Shown here: piece by piece, positions 16,176 through 25,147 of the stretch
Position numbering within the stretch: the first letter of the stretch is position 1
How the letters are laid out: each line of letters opens with the position of its first letter
Origin: Coprobacillaceae bacterium UN01-12pH3A
Lineage (GTDB): Bacteria > Bacillota_I > Bacilli_A > Erysipelotrichales > Coprobacillaceae
Reading direction: 5' to 3'
DNA: 64,000 nucleotides
Assembly (NCBI GenBank): GCA_027676805.1
Contig: JAQENU010000013.1
Location: 1-64,000, forward strand
The notes under the pieces: model-generated
The model's database searches: none
Seen by the model: the letters and a program-made list of their open reading frames with translations, nothing else
What the model was told of the DNA's origin: nothing
Program-made: the position numbers and the translations under genes

Positions 16176-17729
16176 ATGAGCATATTAAATGTTGAACATG
16201 TCAGCCATGATTTTGGCGGCAGAACTATACTAAATGATGCAAGCTTTCGTTTGTTAAACGGTGAACATATCGGATTAGTGGGAGCAAACGGGGAAGGAAA
16301 ATCCACCTTCTTAAATATCATTACCGGCAAGATCGAACCGGATGAAGGCAAATTGGAATGGTGCAAACGCATCACGATTGGTTACTTAGACCAGCATACC
16401 GCCCTAAAACCGGGACAAACCATATATGAAGTCCTGCAAACCGCTTTCCAGCATTATTATGATCTTGAACAGGAAATGATGTCCCTTTATGAAAAAATGG
16501 GAAGTGCCGATGATGATACAATGACACAGCTTTTAGAAGATGTGGGAGAAATTCAGGAAATCTTGGATCATGTCGGATTTTATACGATTGATGTTAAAAT
16601 TAAAGAAGTCGCTTCCGGACTAGGCTTAAACGATATTGGCTTAGATAAGCAAGTCAATGATTTATCAGGCGGACAGCGTTCAAAGGTGTTGCTTACTAAG
16701 CTACTGCTTGAAAATCCGATGATCCTGATTTTGGATGAACCGACTAACTATTTAGATGAACAGCATATCTATTGGCTGACAAGCTTCTTAAAGAACTATG
16801 AGAACGCCTTTATATTGGTCAGTCATGATCCAACTTTTTTAAATAATGTCGTCAATGTCATCTATGCATTAGAGGACGGTAATCTTACCCGTTATAAAGG
16901 GGATTATGATTATTATTTGCAGCAGTCTGCATTAAAGAAAAAGCAAGATGAAATTGCCTATAAAAAACAACAGAAAGAAATTGCGGATATGGAAGATTTT
17001 ATCGCTCGAAATAAGGCGAGAGTAGCTACCCGCAACATGGCAAGTTCCAGACAAAAGAAGCTGGATAAAATGGAGATATTATCCAAACCAAAAGAAAAAA
17101 TAAAACCGGTATTCGCTTTTGAAGAAGCAAGAACACCGGGAAAAGTCTTATTTGATTGTCAGAACCTAATCATTGGATATGATACCCCTTTGACTAAACC
17201 AATGAACCTGACGTTTGAAAGAAATAAAAAAGTCGCCATCAAAGGGGTAAACGGATTAGGAAAAACAACCCTGCTGAAAACGTTGATCGGAATGCTGGAA
17301 CCCTATGACGGAACCGTAGAAAAAGATCCTTTTGCAGAAATCGGCTTCTTTAAGCAGGAGGAGGTTTCTGAAAATAAAACGACCTTAAATTACCTATGGG
17401 ATCAGTTTCCAAGTAAAAACAATGGCGAGATCCGTTCGATGCTCGCTAAATGCGGACTTACTACAGATCACATTGAATCATTGATGAAGGTATTGTCTGG
17501 CGGAGAAAATGCCAAAGCCAGATTATGTGCCATCATGAATAAACCGGCAAATGTCTTGGTTTTAGATGAACCGACCAATCATTTAGATGTAGATGCGAAA
17601 GAAGCCTTGCAAACTGCATTAAAAGCCTATCGAGGCGCAATCATTCTTGTCAGCCATGATCCGGAGTTTTATTTGCCGATTGTAGACGAAGTCATTAATC
17701 TTGAAGAACGTTCTACAAAAATTATTTAA
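16176..17729 (+). CDS. ABC-F family ATP-binding protein
   Basis: A 517-residue protein with two ABC ATPase domains and no membrane segment. Domain 1 has Walker A GANGEGKS (36-43), LSGGQRSKVLL and DEPTNYLDEQH; domain 2 has GVNGLGKTT, LSGGENAKARL and DEPTNHLDVD. A charged linker of about 75 residues lies between them. This is the ABC-F layout of ribosome-associated translation factors such as EttA and YkpA/YbiT. The short linker and lack of an extended antibiotic-resistance domain favour a housekeeping role. It is monocistronic. Confidence 0.92.
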   Translation: MSILNVEHVSHDFGGRTILNDASFRLLNGEHIGLVGANGEGKSTFLNIITGKIEPDEGKLEWCKRITIGYLDQHTALKPGQTIYEVLQTAFQHYYDLEQEMMSLYEKMGSADDDTMTQLLEDVGEIQEILDHVGFYTIDVKIKEVASGLGLNDIGLDKQVNDLSGGQRSKVLLTKLLLENPMILILDEPTNYLDEQHIYWLTSFLKNYENAFILVSHDPTFLNNVVNVIYALEDGNLTRYKGDYDYYLQQSALKKKQDEIAYKKQQKEIADMEDFIARNKARVATRNMASSRQKKLDKMEILSKPKEKIKPVFAFEEARTPGKVLFDCQNLIIGYDTPLTKPMNLTFERNKKVAIKGVNGLGKTTLLKTLIGMLEPYDGTVEKDPFAEIGFFKQEEVSENKTTLNYLWDQFPSKNNGEIRSMLAKCGLTTDHIESLMKVLSGGENAKARLCAIMNKPANVLVLDEPTNHLDVDAKEALQTALKAYRGAIILVSHDPEFYLPIVDEVINLEERSTKII

Positions 17730-17783
17730 ATAATAAAATCAGCCCCTGCTTCAATGATAAAAATGATGTATACTCAAAAAATG

Positions 17784-17815
17784 AAATGCCGACCCTCACG
17801 ATCGGCATTTTTATA
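17784..17815. terminator. Bidirectional terminator between ABC-F and GNAT genes
   Basis: Stem AAATGCCGA/TCGGCATTT (17784-17792 with 17802-17810) with a nine-base loop and flanking T or A runs serves both converging genes. Confidence 0.8.
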
Positions 17816-18316
17816 TTATCCTTTTTGAATATGATAATAAATACAGCGTTGAAGCCTTCCATGATATTCCATTTCTTCCACCCGATCAAGCCGCTGCATA
17901 CCACATTTTTCCATTACACGGCAGCTCGCTCTATTTTTCTCAAAAGCACCGGTGATGACTTCTGTATATCCGTTATTAAATAAATCCTGAATGACTGCCG
18001 TTAATACTTCGGTGGCATATCCCAGATTATGATGAACAGGATGAATGACATAGCCAAGTTCAATGCTGGTTCCATTTATTTCCACATCATTAACAAACCC
18101 GATTAATTCTTCTTTTAAATAAATGCCGCGTTCATAATGATATGGATCGAAAGAATATGCTTTTAGTTTTTCAAACATTTTTACTGCCTCTTCCTTAGTT
18201 TTAAAATCAGGGATAATAAATGTTTCTTTTATTATCGAGTTGGTCAATAATTCAATCATCTTCTCCTGATCTTGATCACGATAAGGGTTTATAGTTAATC
18301 TTAAAGTCCGGATCAT
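17816..18316 (-). CDS. GNAT N-acetyltransferase (RimJ/RimL-like)
   Basis: A 166-residue acetyl-CoA-dependent N-acetyltransferase. It shows the N-terminal RLTINPYRDQDQ strand, the central IELGYVIHPVHHNLGYATEV acetyl-CoA loop (a Q/RxxGxG variant) and the C-terminal NRASCRVMEKCGMQRL helix typical of RimJ/RimL enzymes. Members acetylate ribosomal protein N-termini, amino-acid derivatives or antibiotics; the substrate here cannot be predicted. AAGGAG supports the ATG. Confidence 0.85.
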   Translation of the reverse strand: MIRTLRLTINPYRDQDQEKMIELLTNSIIKETFIIPDFKTKEEAVKMFEKLKAYSFDPYHYERGIYLKEELIGFVNDVEINGTSIELGYVIHPVHHNLGYATEVLTAVIQDLFNNGYTEVITGAFEKNRASCRVMEKCGMQRLDRVEEMEYHGRLQRCIYYHIQKG

Positions 18317-18368
18317 TGGTTTTCTCCTTTCAAAGCCTTTATATCATTCTAACATAAGTCATTTATAC

Positions 18369-18404
18369 AAAAAAGATATGCAGATCCTAAAACCTGCATA
18401 TCTT
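18369..18404 (-). terminator. Terminator of the metal efflux ATPase
   Basis: Stem AAGATATGCAG/CTGCATATCTT (18373-18383 with 18394-18404) is followed on the minus strand by six T. Confidence 0.85.
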
Positions 18405-18410
18405 GATTCT

Positions 18411-20933
18411 TTATTTCTTTAATGCTCTCATTGAATTGAGAATAGCTAAGCAGGTAACCCCTACGTCAGCAAATACTCCAAGCCACATATCGGCAAAGCC
18501 TATCGCAGCTAAGACAAGAACAACCGCCTTTACTCCTAATGAGAAGTAAATATTTTGTTTTAAGATTCGATTTGTACGTTTTGATACAGTAATCGCTGTC
18601 GCTAAAGTCGTAAAATCATCGTTCATCAGCACAACATCTGCGGCTTCAATCGCAACATCACTCCCGATTCCGCCCATCGCAATTCCAATATCACTTCGAG
18701 CCAATACCGGTGCATCGTTGATTCCATCACCGACAAAGCCTAACTGAACATGCGGCTGATTCAACAATTCCTCTACTTTCGCCACTTTATCCTGCGGCAA
18801 TAGATTGGCATAGTATTCGTCAATCCCCAATTTATCTGCCACATCCTTTGCTACGCGGTCATCATCCCCTGTCAGCATAACAATACGCTTTAATCCTAAT
18901 TCCTTTAACTGCTGGATTCCTTCATAAGTAGACTCTTTAATTTCATCAGCAATGACCAAATAACCTAAATACTGACGATCATAAGCAACATGAATAATTG
19001 TTCCGACCTTTTCCACCGGCTTTACCACGATCTGATTTGCCTGCATCAATTTCACATTTCCCAGTAATATCTCTTTTCCTTTGACACGTGCTTTAATCCC
19101 ATGCCCGGCAATTTCTTCATAATTTTCAATTTGTGATGCTTCAATTTCTTTGCCATAACGAGCCACGATACTTTTAGCAATCGGGTGATGGCTGTAGAAT
19201 TCACCATAAGCGCTCAATTCCAATAATTGTTCTTGATCGTCACTATTGATTTCTACAACACTGAACTTCCCTTTTGTTAAAGTTCCGGTTTTATCCACCA
19301 CCAAGACATCTAAATCTTTAATTCTTTCTAAGTCATTTCCGCCTTTAATCAATACCCCTTGTTTGCTGGCTCCGCCAATTCCGGCAAATAATGCCAATGG
19401 AATCGAAATAACAAGCGCACATGGGCAAGAGACAACAAGGAAAGTCAATGCACGGTAGATCCACATATCGAAGCTTTGTCCTCCTGATAATAAAGGCGGA
19501 ACAATCGCTACTGCTACAGCTAAAGCACATACAATCGGTGTATAGACTTTAGCGAACTTCGTAATAAACTTCTCAATCGGTGCTTTTTTATTCGTGGCAT
19601 TCTCTACTAATTCTAAAATACGAGATACCGTTGATTCCCCTGCTGATTTGGTTACTTTTACCTTTAGCACACCGCTCATGTTAATAACTCCAGATAGTAA
19701 TTCTTCTCCTACCGCAATATTACGCGGCATGGATTCACCGGTTAAAGCACTGGTATCCAAAGAAGATTCTCCCTCTAATACCACGCCGTCCATTGCTACA
19801 CGTTCTCCAGGACGAACAATCATAGTTGCGCCAATCTGAACATCTTCAGGAGATAACTTCACTTCTTTCCCATCCACAATAATATTGGCATAATCAGAAC
19901 GGATATCCATCAAAGCGCCAATCGATTTACGTGAACGATTAACCGCATAGGCTTGGAAAATCTCACCGATATAATATAAGAACATAACCGCTACCGCTTC
20001 TAAATATTCACCGGTTAAGAAAGCTCCCACCGTCGCGATTGTCATTAAAAAGTTTTCGTCAAACACTTCTCCTGCCTTAATATTTTTCAAAGCCTTCCAA
20101 ATTACTTTTCCCCCGATAAGTAAATATGCAACCCCTAAGATAATTAACTCCCAATTCCCTTCCGGTAAAAAGAAGCTTGCGATAACCAAGGCTGTTCCTA
20201 ATAAGAACGGCATGTTTTCTTTCATATCAAAGATCTTTGTTTTCACTGGTTTTCTATCATCGCTTTGATTATAGATTTTTACCCCCGGTTCAATTTGATC
20301 GACTAATTTTTGAAGCGCATTCTTTACTTCTTCTGTCTCCATTGCCCCATGTAATTTAACTTGCACCTTACTGGTATTAAAATTAACCACGGCTTTGTCT
20401 ACAAATGGAAGCTGATTCATCTGATTTTCCACTTTCATCGCACAGCTGGCGCAATCCAAATTTTCAATTTTAAAGACTTTGGCTCCGGCAAGTTCAATAT
20501 ATGGCTGTTCTGCTGTCTCGTGATCATGTCCGCAGCCACAGCTTTCACCTTCTTCATGATGGTGTTCGTGTCCGCAGCCACAGCTTTCGCCCTCTTCATG
20601 ATAGTGTTCGTGTCCGCAATCACAGCTCTCTCCTTCATTATGATGATGCTCGTGACCACAGCCACAGCTTTCGCCTTCTTCATGATGATGGGTATGCTGA
20701 TGCGTATTTTCTTTATTCAATGGTTTCACTGCAACATCCGGCTCTAACTGATGCACAATAGCTTCTATCTCCGCCATCAGTTCTTTTTGACTTAATGAAG
20801 AGGTCACAATTAACGTTGCCGTATTGAAGTTAACGGACGCTTCTTCCACCAGTTTTAGCTTTGCTACTTTCTGTTCGATCTTATTGGCACAATTCGCACA
20901 ATCCAGACCTTGGAGTTTGAATTTATATTCCAT
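18411..20933 (-). CDS. cadA: Zn2+/Cd2+/Pb2+-translocating P1B-type ATPase
   Basis: An 840-residue metal exporter. Two heavy-metal-associated domains carry GLDCANC (Cys12, 15) and NLDCASC (Cys161, 164). Between them is a His/Cys-rich spacer (residues 84-139) made of four 14-residue repeats of the type EGESCGCGHEHH. Membrane helices follow, then the TGES actuator motif, the SCPCAL ion-binding motif near residue 500, DKTGTLT near 545 and GDGINDAP near the end. The CPC motif and SIPLALFAGIGGASKQGVLIKG point to the Zn/Cd/Pb class rather than Cu. It lies 12 bases after its ArsR-type regulator and is presumably induced by metal. Confidence 0.94.
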   Translation of the reverse strand: MEYKFKLQGLDCANCANKIEQKVAKLKLVEEASVNFNTATLIVTSSLSQKELMAEIEAIVHQLEPDVAVKPLNKENTHQHTHHHEEGESCGCGHEHHHNEGESCDCGHEHYHEEGESCGCGHEHHHEEGESCGCGHDHETAEQPYIELAGAKVFKIENLDCASCAMKVENQMNQLPFVDKAVVNFNTSKVQVKLHGAMETEEVKNALQKLVDQIEPGVKIYNQSDDRKPVKTKIFDMKENMPFLLGTALVIASFFLPEGNWELIILGVAYLLIGGKVIWKALKNIKAGEVFDENFLMTIATVGAFLTGEYLEAVAVMFLYYIGEIFQAYAVNRSRKSIGALMDIRSDYANIIVDGKEVKLSPEDVQIGATMIVRPGERVAMDGVVLEGESSLDTSALTGESMPRNIAVGEELLSGVINMSGVLKVKVTKSAGESTVSRILELVENATNKKAPIEKFITKFAKVYTPIVCALAVAVAIVPPLLSGGQSFDMWIYRALTFLVVSCPCALVISIPLALFAGIGGASKQGVLIKGGNDLERIKDLDVLVVDKTGTLTKGKFSVVEINSDDQEQLLELSAYGEFYSHHPIAKSIVARYGKEIEASQIENYEEIAGHGIKARVKGKEILLGNVKLMQANQIVVKPVEKVGTIIHVAYDRQYLGYLVIADEIKESTYEGIQQLKELGLKRIVMLTGDDDRVAKDVADKLGIDEYYANLLPQDKVAKVEELLNQPHVQLGFVGDGINDAPVLARSDIGIAMGGIGSDVAIEAADVVLMNDDFTTLATAITVSKRTNRILKQNIYFSLGVKAVVLVLAAIGFADMWLGVFADVGVTCLAILNSMRALKK
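20517..20684 (-). repeat. Tandem 42-bp coding repeats (His/Cys-rich metal-binding spacer)
   Basis: Four in-frame 42-bp units encode 14-residue repeats (consensus HxEGESCxCGHEHx) between the two metal-binding domains of the efflux ATPase. Each unit supplies two Cys and three or four His. Small differences between units (Asn for Glu, Asp for Gly, Tyr for His) show that they are not an assembly artefact. Copy number may vary between strains. Confidence 0.9.
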
Positions 20934-20945
20934 ATCTTTTTCCCC

Positions 20946-21287
20946 CTATTCAATGATATGTTTATATCCGGCATCGAAAATTTGTTTGACATGATCATCA
21001 TCTAATGAATAATAAATCATTTTGCCATCTCTTTTAAATTTAACCAAATTCGATTGCTTCAAGATTCTTAACTGATGTGAAATCGCAGATTGAGTCATAT
21101 TTAGTGTTGCCGCTAAATCATAGACACACATCTCCTCGACTTCAAATAAAGCACAAATAATTTTAATGCGTGTTGTATCTCCAAATACTTTAAACAATTC
21201 AGCTACATCATATAAAATTTCTTCAGGCGGTAAGGCTTCACTTACCTTTTCTACTGTTTCTTCGTTTACTATTTGTCGTTTGTCCAT
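20946..21287 (-). CDS. ArsR/SmtB-family metal-sensing repressor
   Basis: A 113-residue winged-helix repressor of the CadC/SmtB/CzrA type. The DNA-binding part reads FGDTTRIKIICALFEVEEMCVYDLAATLNMTQSAISHQLRILKQSNLV; the ELCVCDL-like segment EEMCVYDL retains one Cys. The C-terminal helix has DDDHVKQIFDAGYKHIIE with Asp and His in the places of the alpha-5 Zn site. I start at the ATG at 21287 because GGAGG precedes it; the ATG at 21320 lies inside the operator. It represses itself and the efflux ATPase downstream. Confidence 0.93.
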   Translation of the reverse strand: MDKRQIVNEETVEKVSEALPPEEILYDVAELFKVFGDTTRIKIICALFEVEEMCVYDLAATLNMTQSAISHQLRILKQSNLVKFKRDGKMIYYSLDDDHVKQIFDAGYKHIIE

Positions 21288-21301
21288 AGGTGTCCTCCAT
21301 T

Positions 21302-21360
21302 CATATGAACAATTATTCATATGTTAATATGATTATATGAACAATTCTTATATTTGTCAA
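21302..21360 (-). promoter_or_regulatory. Consensus promoter and double ArsR-type operator
   Basis: On the minus strand TTGACA (21360-21355), a 17-base spacer and TATAAT (21337-21332) form a perfect sigma-A promoter. The perfect inverted repeat CATATGAA-N6-TTCATATG (21302-21323) overlies the transcription start. A degenerate copy, TATATGAA-N6-TTATAT (21334-21353), lies in the spacer and -10. Both match the AT-rich TGAA-N6-TTCA type of operator bound by ArsR/SmtB repressors. Confidence 0.9.
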
Positions 21361-21369
21361 TGCTAAAGC

Positions 21370-21403
21370 ACAAAAAAAGCAATAATTTTTCATTATTGCT
21401 TTT
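21370..21403 (-). terminator. Terminator of GNAT gene at 21.4 kb
   Basis: Stem AAAAGCAATAAT/ATTATTGCTTTT (21375-21386 with 21392-21403) is followed on the minus strand by a T run. Confidence 0.8.
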
Positions 21404-21851
21404 CCATGACGATGAATGGACTTTCACCACTTGTTGTATTCAATATTGTTTCATCAATAACCTCAAATCCGGCTTTGAGATAAGCGGCTTGTGCCCGTTT
21501 ATTAAATGGTCGCACTAGCAGCTGTATTTTTTTATGATAACGCTGATGGATAAAGGTGTCAATTTGGCTTAGGATTTGTTGACTATGTCCCTGCCCGCAG
21601 TAATCCGGGCGAATGCCGATGCCAAAACTGACATAGTCTTGTGTATCATGCAGACGGAAATAACCGACTAATTCATCTTTTAAATAAATTGTAAAAAACT
21701 CTTTTTGTCGAACCTCGTCTATCCCGATGCCCCATTGCTGTTGGACGGCTTCTTCATAAGCCGGTAAATCATAGACAGCATAATCCCCTTCATAATGCCA
21801 TGTGCAAACGGTTTTTGCATCTTCCTTATTCATGCTTTTTAAATCATACAT
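21393..21851 (-). CDS. GNAT family N-acetyltransferase
   Basis: A 152-residue acetyltransferase. The acetyl-CoA-binding loop is in FGIGIRPDYCGQGHSQQIL, and the NKRAQAAYLKAGFEVID helix closes the fold. The N-terminus MYDLKSMNKEDAKTVCTWHYEGDYAVYDLP resembles GNATs of unknown substrate common in Firmicutes. GGAGG lies upstream of the ATG, and its leader overlaps the terminator of the preceding gene. Confidence 0.85.
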   Translation of the reverse strand: MYDLKSMNKEDAKTVCTWHYEGDYAVYDLPAYEEAVQQQWGIGIDEVRQKEFFTIYLKDELVGYFRLHDTQDYVSFGIGIRPDYCGQGHSQQILSQIDTFIHQRYHKKIQLLVRPFNKRAQAAYLKAGFEVIDETILNTTSGESPFIVMEKQ

Positions 21852-21864
21852 GTCTATTCCTCCT

Positions 21865-21892
21865 AATAAAAAGTAGGGGTTCCCTACTTTTT
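21865..21892 (-). terminator. Terminator of the PEPCK-like gene
   Basis: Stem AAAAAGTAGGG/CCCTACTTTTT (21868-21878 with 21882-21892) includes the T-rich tail on the minus strand. It is close to the ribosome binding site of the following GNAT gene. Confidence 0.7.
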
Positions 21893-23647
21893 AGCTAGAT
21901 GTGCAAACCCTTGATCACTGTAAGGTTCACCTGTAATTTCTTCAATGATGGCGATTGCCGCATCTTTTGGTCCTTTATGCTCATTTCCCTTGATTCCTAA
22001 ACGTGTTCTCAGCTGTCCGACATGAATTCCCTGTTTAAACATTCTTTTAAAGTAATCCACTAATATGATATCCGTTTGTTCTTCTCGCTGAACGGGTCCG
22101 AACGGATTCGCAAAATAGCTTCCAACTAATCCCATTTCCGTTGTTGTTCCTTTAGCCATTCTTTCCCCAGCTCTAAATACTTTTAAAGCATCTTCCATAT
22201 TGTCAAAGAAGCTTAAAGGTTCATTGCCTTCTTCATAGTTATTGGCATATAGGAAGTAATCGACTTCATGATGTGCTACAACATCACGATAAGGCGTAAT
22301 TGGAATAACAATGCGGGCATTGATCTTATCCGGATTCATGAAAACAGAGCGGTCTAATTCTTTATAGCCATATCCGACATCTAAATCATCTAAACGAACA
22401 AAGGCCCCGATTTCTGTTCCTGATGTTTTAATCCGTCCTTCTTCCACCATCAAAAGTCCCATATCATCATAGATGGTTTTCAGTTCACGGATATAAGGAG
22501 CACCAAACACCTTGATCTGTTCGATTGTTTCCGATTTACCGGCACCACTGTCTCCCATGACCACGATATTTTTTACATCTCCGGTCTGTAAGGTCACTTT
22601 TACCATAGCCCCATGGATCGGCAATTGCTTCTGATTGATCTTTCTGACATTATGCAGTGTCAAAAGCATTTTTTTCATATAACCAAAGTAATCAAAATCA
22701 TCATTGGCAGATAATAAAGCCACCATCATATCATTTTGATCATCTTGATAGAACGCTTGATTCTTCTTTCCATCCTCATAGCCATATACATATAAAATAT
22801 CCGGCTTGCGATTACGATATTCAGATTCATCGGCTAATTCAAACAAGTTACATAGAGTAACTCCTTGTGACATAAATGCCGCATTAAAATAAACAAAGGC
22901 TAACAAATCCCCGATTTTAGCGGGATAGCAGAACCATTGATCTGCATCAAATTTTTTATCTTCGATAGGATTGTATTTGATTTCCGGGAAAGTACCGTCA
23001 CGTTTATTGCGTTTTGAATACGTGATAAACGGTGGATGAATGATAACCGACTGAATAAAAGGGATTTCATCCAGATTACGATATTCATAAGGTAAAAATG
23101 TACGCATTTGACTAACGATCAATGCAGCATTCGCTCCGGCTGTGATCTGACGGTAGATTTTATTTTTATAGCCTAATGCTGTTTCTTCAATCGTACGATA
23201 AGTGGACAGCACTAACTCTTCAAATTTATTCTGAGCATCAACAAATTGTACATTTTGAAATCCGGTTTGAATTCTTTCATTCGTCACAACCGCATAGCGT
23301 TCTAAACGGCGCCAAAATAAATAAAAAGCCTCCACTACATTGACGAACATTTCGCGATCTCTAAAATAAGTACGATAATTATCATAGATGTCACAGATTT
23401 CTTCGACATTCATCACCAGCAGCAGCTTTGCGATCATCTTCAAATCTGTCGCCATGCCAATATGATCTGCATTACATGCTTTTAAATAATTATAAATATT
23501 ATCATCCAAGCGCTTGATGCGATCTACAAAAGCTTTGCTTACTCTCGAAAAGCCTTCACTTTCGATCAGTTCTAAACGTGTATGACAAAATTCTTCCGAA
23601 AAGTTTAAGATTGCATTTCCTCTATTGATATTGAATTTATAAGCCAT
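21884..23647 (-). CDS. PEP carboxykinase-like P-loop protein
   Basis: A 587-residue protein with the kinase P-loop NIVVMGDSGAGKSETIE near residue 365, followed by TIYDDMG and TEIGAFVRLDDLDVGYGYKELDRSVFMNPDKINARIV. Further on come KGTTTEMGLVGSYFANPFGP and a C-terminal RTRLGIKG. This matches a family in anaerobic Firmicutes annotated as phosphoenolpyruvate carboxykinase, related to PEPCK and HPr kinase. Classical PEPCK motifs for oxaloacetate and Mn binding are not obvious and the N-terminal 340 residues are unlike PckA. It may be a protein or metabolite kinase. It is monocistronic. Confidence 0.7.
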   Translation of the reverse strand: MAYKFNINRGNAILNFSEEFCHTRLELIESEGFSRVSKAFVDRIKRLDDNIYNYLKACNADHIGMATDLKMIAKLLLVMNVEEICDIYDNYRTYFRDREMFVNVVEAFYLFWRRLERYAVVTNERIQTGFQNVQFVDAQNKFEELVLSTYRTIEETALGYKNKIYRQITAGANAALIVSQMRTFLPYEYRNLDEIPFIQSVIIHPPFITYSKRNKRDGTFPEIKYNPIEDKKFDADQWFCYPAKIGDLLAFVYFNAAFMSQGVTLCNLFELADESEYRNRKPDILYVYGYEDGKKNQAFYQDDQNDMMVALLSANDDFDYFGYMKKMLLTLHNVRKINQKQLPIHGAMVKVTLQTGDVKNIVVMGDSGAGKSETIEQIKVFGAPYIRELKTIYDDMGLLMVEEGRIKTSGTEIGAFVRLDDLDVGYGYKELDRSVFMNPDKINARIVIPITPYRDVVAHHEVDYFLYANNYEEGNEPLSFFDNMEDALKVFRAGERMAKGTTTEMGLVGSYFANPFGPVQREEQTDIILVDYFKRMFKQGIHVGQLRTRLGIKGNEHKGPKDAAIAIIEEITGEPYSDQGFAHLAKK

Positions 23648-23808
23648 CCTTTTACCATCCTTTCATCCTTACTCTCTTTAAGGTGTATACATTTTAACAC
23701 AAACAAAACTATTTTCAAACCAAAAATAGTACAATATTTTAAAATTTCTACTAATTTTGCAGACAATTTTAATGATTGTACTAAATTTAAAACATGTAAT
23801 CCATTACA

Positions 23809-24378
23809 TTAACTTTTAATTAATGTTTTTTGAGACAGGTCCAACTGATACTGAGAATTGAATAAAACCTTTTCAATGACCTCCTGAGACAAATAAACCT
23901 CTCCTTCAAATATATATGCATGAGTTGCCGTATCGTCCAATTTTAATTGATCGCTGACATTTAAAGAAGTGAGATACTGCTGCGTTGCTTCATTCCACTG
24001 ACAGTCTTTAAAAACCATGGTTTCTTTTTTATAATTCAATGTAATATGGGTGGCAGCATTTGTGAACACCATGGTGTTTTTTCCCTGATCCAATACAACC
24101 TCCCCGCTGTCTAAATGCGTATAGATATTATAAAGATCATTCAATGAAACATAAGTTTGTCCATCCGCTTCAAAATACTGCTGCTGATACGTATACAGAT
24201 AGCCATCTGCTTTCATGTTCATTTCTACTTCAGATACTTCTCCCTTATAGAAATGATAATCGCTTTTACTGGTTTTATGCTTCACTAAAAAAATACCTAA
24301 ACCAATCAAAAGACAAAGTAAAATAATCAACACTACATATACCCAGCCTCTAAGTTTTCTTCTTTTCTTTCTTGCCAT
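23809..24378 (-). CDS. Membrane-anchored extracytoplasmic protein, unknown function
   Basis: A 189-residue protein with a basic N-terminus (MARKKRRKLRGW), one membrane helix (about 12-31) and an outside domain. The domain contains YFEADGQTYVSLNDLYNIYTHL and AYIFEGEVYLSQEVIEKVL, which resemble the two halves of the copper amine oxidase N-terminal-like (stalk) domain found in many clostridial surface proteins. It lies eight bases after the signal peptidase gene and is co-transcribed with it. It could be a wall-binding or accessory factor. No enzyme motif is visible. Confidence 0.7.
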   Translation of the reverse strand: MARKKRRKLRGWVYVVLIILLCLLIGLGIFLVKHKTSKSDYHFYKGEVSEVEMNMKADGYLYTYQQQYFEADGQTYVSLNDLYNIYTHLDSGEVVLDQGKNTMVFTNAATHITLNYKKETMVFKDCQWNEATQQYLTSLNVSDQLKLDDTATHAYIFEGEVYLSQEVIEKVLFNSQYQLDLSQKTLIKS

Positions 24379-24386
24379 ACTGCCTC

Positions 24387-24857
24387 CTATAAGTGATAAA
24401 TCACTTTCCCGATTATATCACTGATATCCACTAATCCAATGTTTCTTGAATCAATGCTGTTATTTCTGTTATCCCCTAAGACAAAGAATTTATTTTTCTG
24501 AACAATAAAGTCCATGTCTTTATTGAGCATTGGTTCTAATAAATAATCTTCCTCCAACAATTCTTCATTCACATATACCTGATTATCTTTGATAATCACA
24601 TGATCTCCCTCACTGCCAATAATCCGTTTGATCATCTTAGTGTGCTGTGAATCATTATTAATGACCACAATGTCGCCATTACTAAACTTTTTATTTATCC
24701 CATAGTAATCAATGATGGTGATGTCTCCGGCATTAAAAGTGGGTTCCATCGATACGCCATCAACTATATATACCATAGGAAGAAACAGCTGAAATAAAAC
24801 AAAAAAAACAATTAAAACAAATATATATTTAGGCAAAGACTTGCTTGCACCATTCAT
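24387..24857 (-). CDS. lepB: Signal peptidase I
   Basis: Membrane serine protease that removes signal peptides from exported proteins. It has a single N-terminal helix (about 10-32), the catalytic serine in GVSMEPT (Ser36), the catalytic lysine in KMIKRIIG (Lys77) and the conserved box GDNRNNSIDSRNIG. The length of 156 residues fits Gram-positive SipS-type enzymes. The ATG at 24857 has GAGGTG six bases upstream; a GTG at 24866 overlaps that site. It forms an operon with the membrane protein that follows. Confidence 0.94.
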   Translation of the reverse strand: MNGASKSLPKYIFVLIVFFVLFQLFLPMVYIVDGVSMEPTFNAGDITIIDYYGINKKFSNGDIVVINNDSQHTKMIKRIIGSEGDHVIIKDNQVYVNEELLEEDYLLEPMLNKDMDFIVQKNKFFVLGDNRNNSIDSRNIGLVDISDIIGKVIYHL

Positions 24858-25147
24858 AGACGACACCTCAGTTTTATTATATATGGGGATAGGCTATAAT
24901 GCTAGGTGTTTTTTCAAAAAGTTGAAGAACCGGCAATCTTTTAACACAAGCTTAATTATAACATATACCGCCTCATTCATAACTAAAACTAAAACAAATT
25001 TTCCTTAATATATCCACATATTTTGATATTTTCTGCGTAGTTTCATTTTTAACTTTAATTTATCCTAATATTTTTTGAGTAAACGGCAATATGTGAAAAT
25101 TTGTTCAATCCTATTTCCTGTATAACACTTCATTTTCATCTTCTGTC

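Noticed and set aside
20435..20747. Three additional long frames over the His/Cys repeats of the metal ATPase
   Set aside because: They arise because the 42-bp repeats are open in several frames; none has a start context or recognisable protein.
24867..25147. Search for a small gene or riboswitch upstream of signal peptidase I
   Set aside because: Only AT-rich DNA with a scattered TATAAT; no conserved riboswitch core or coupled ribosome site and frame.
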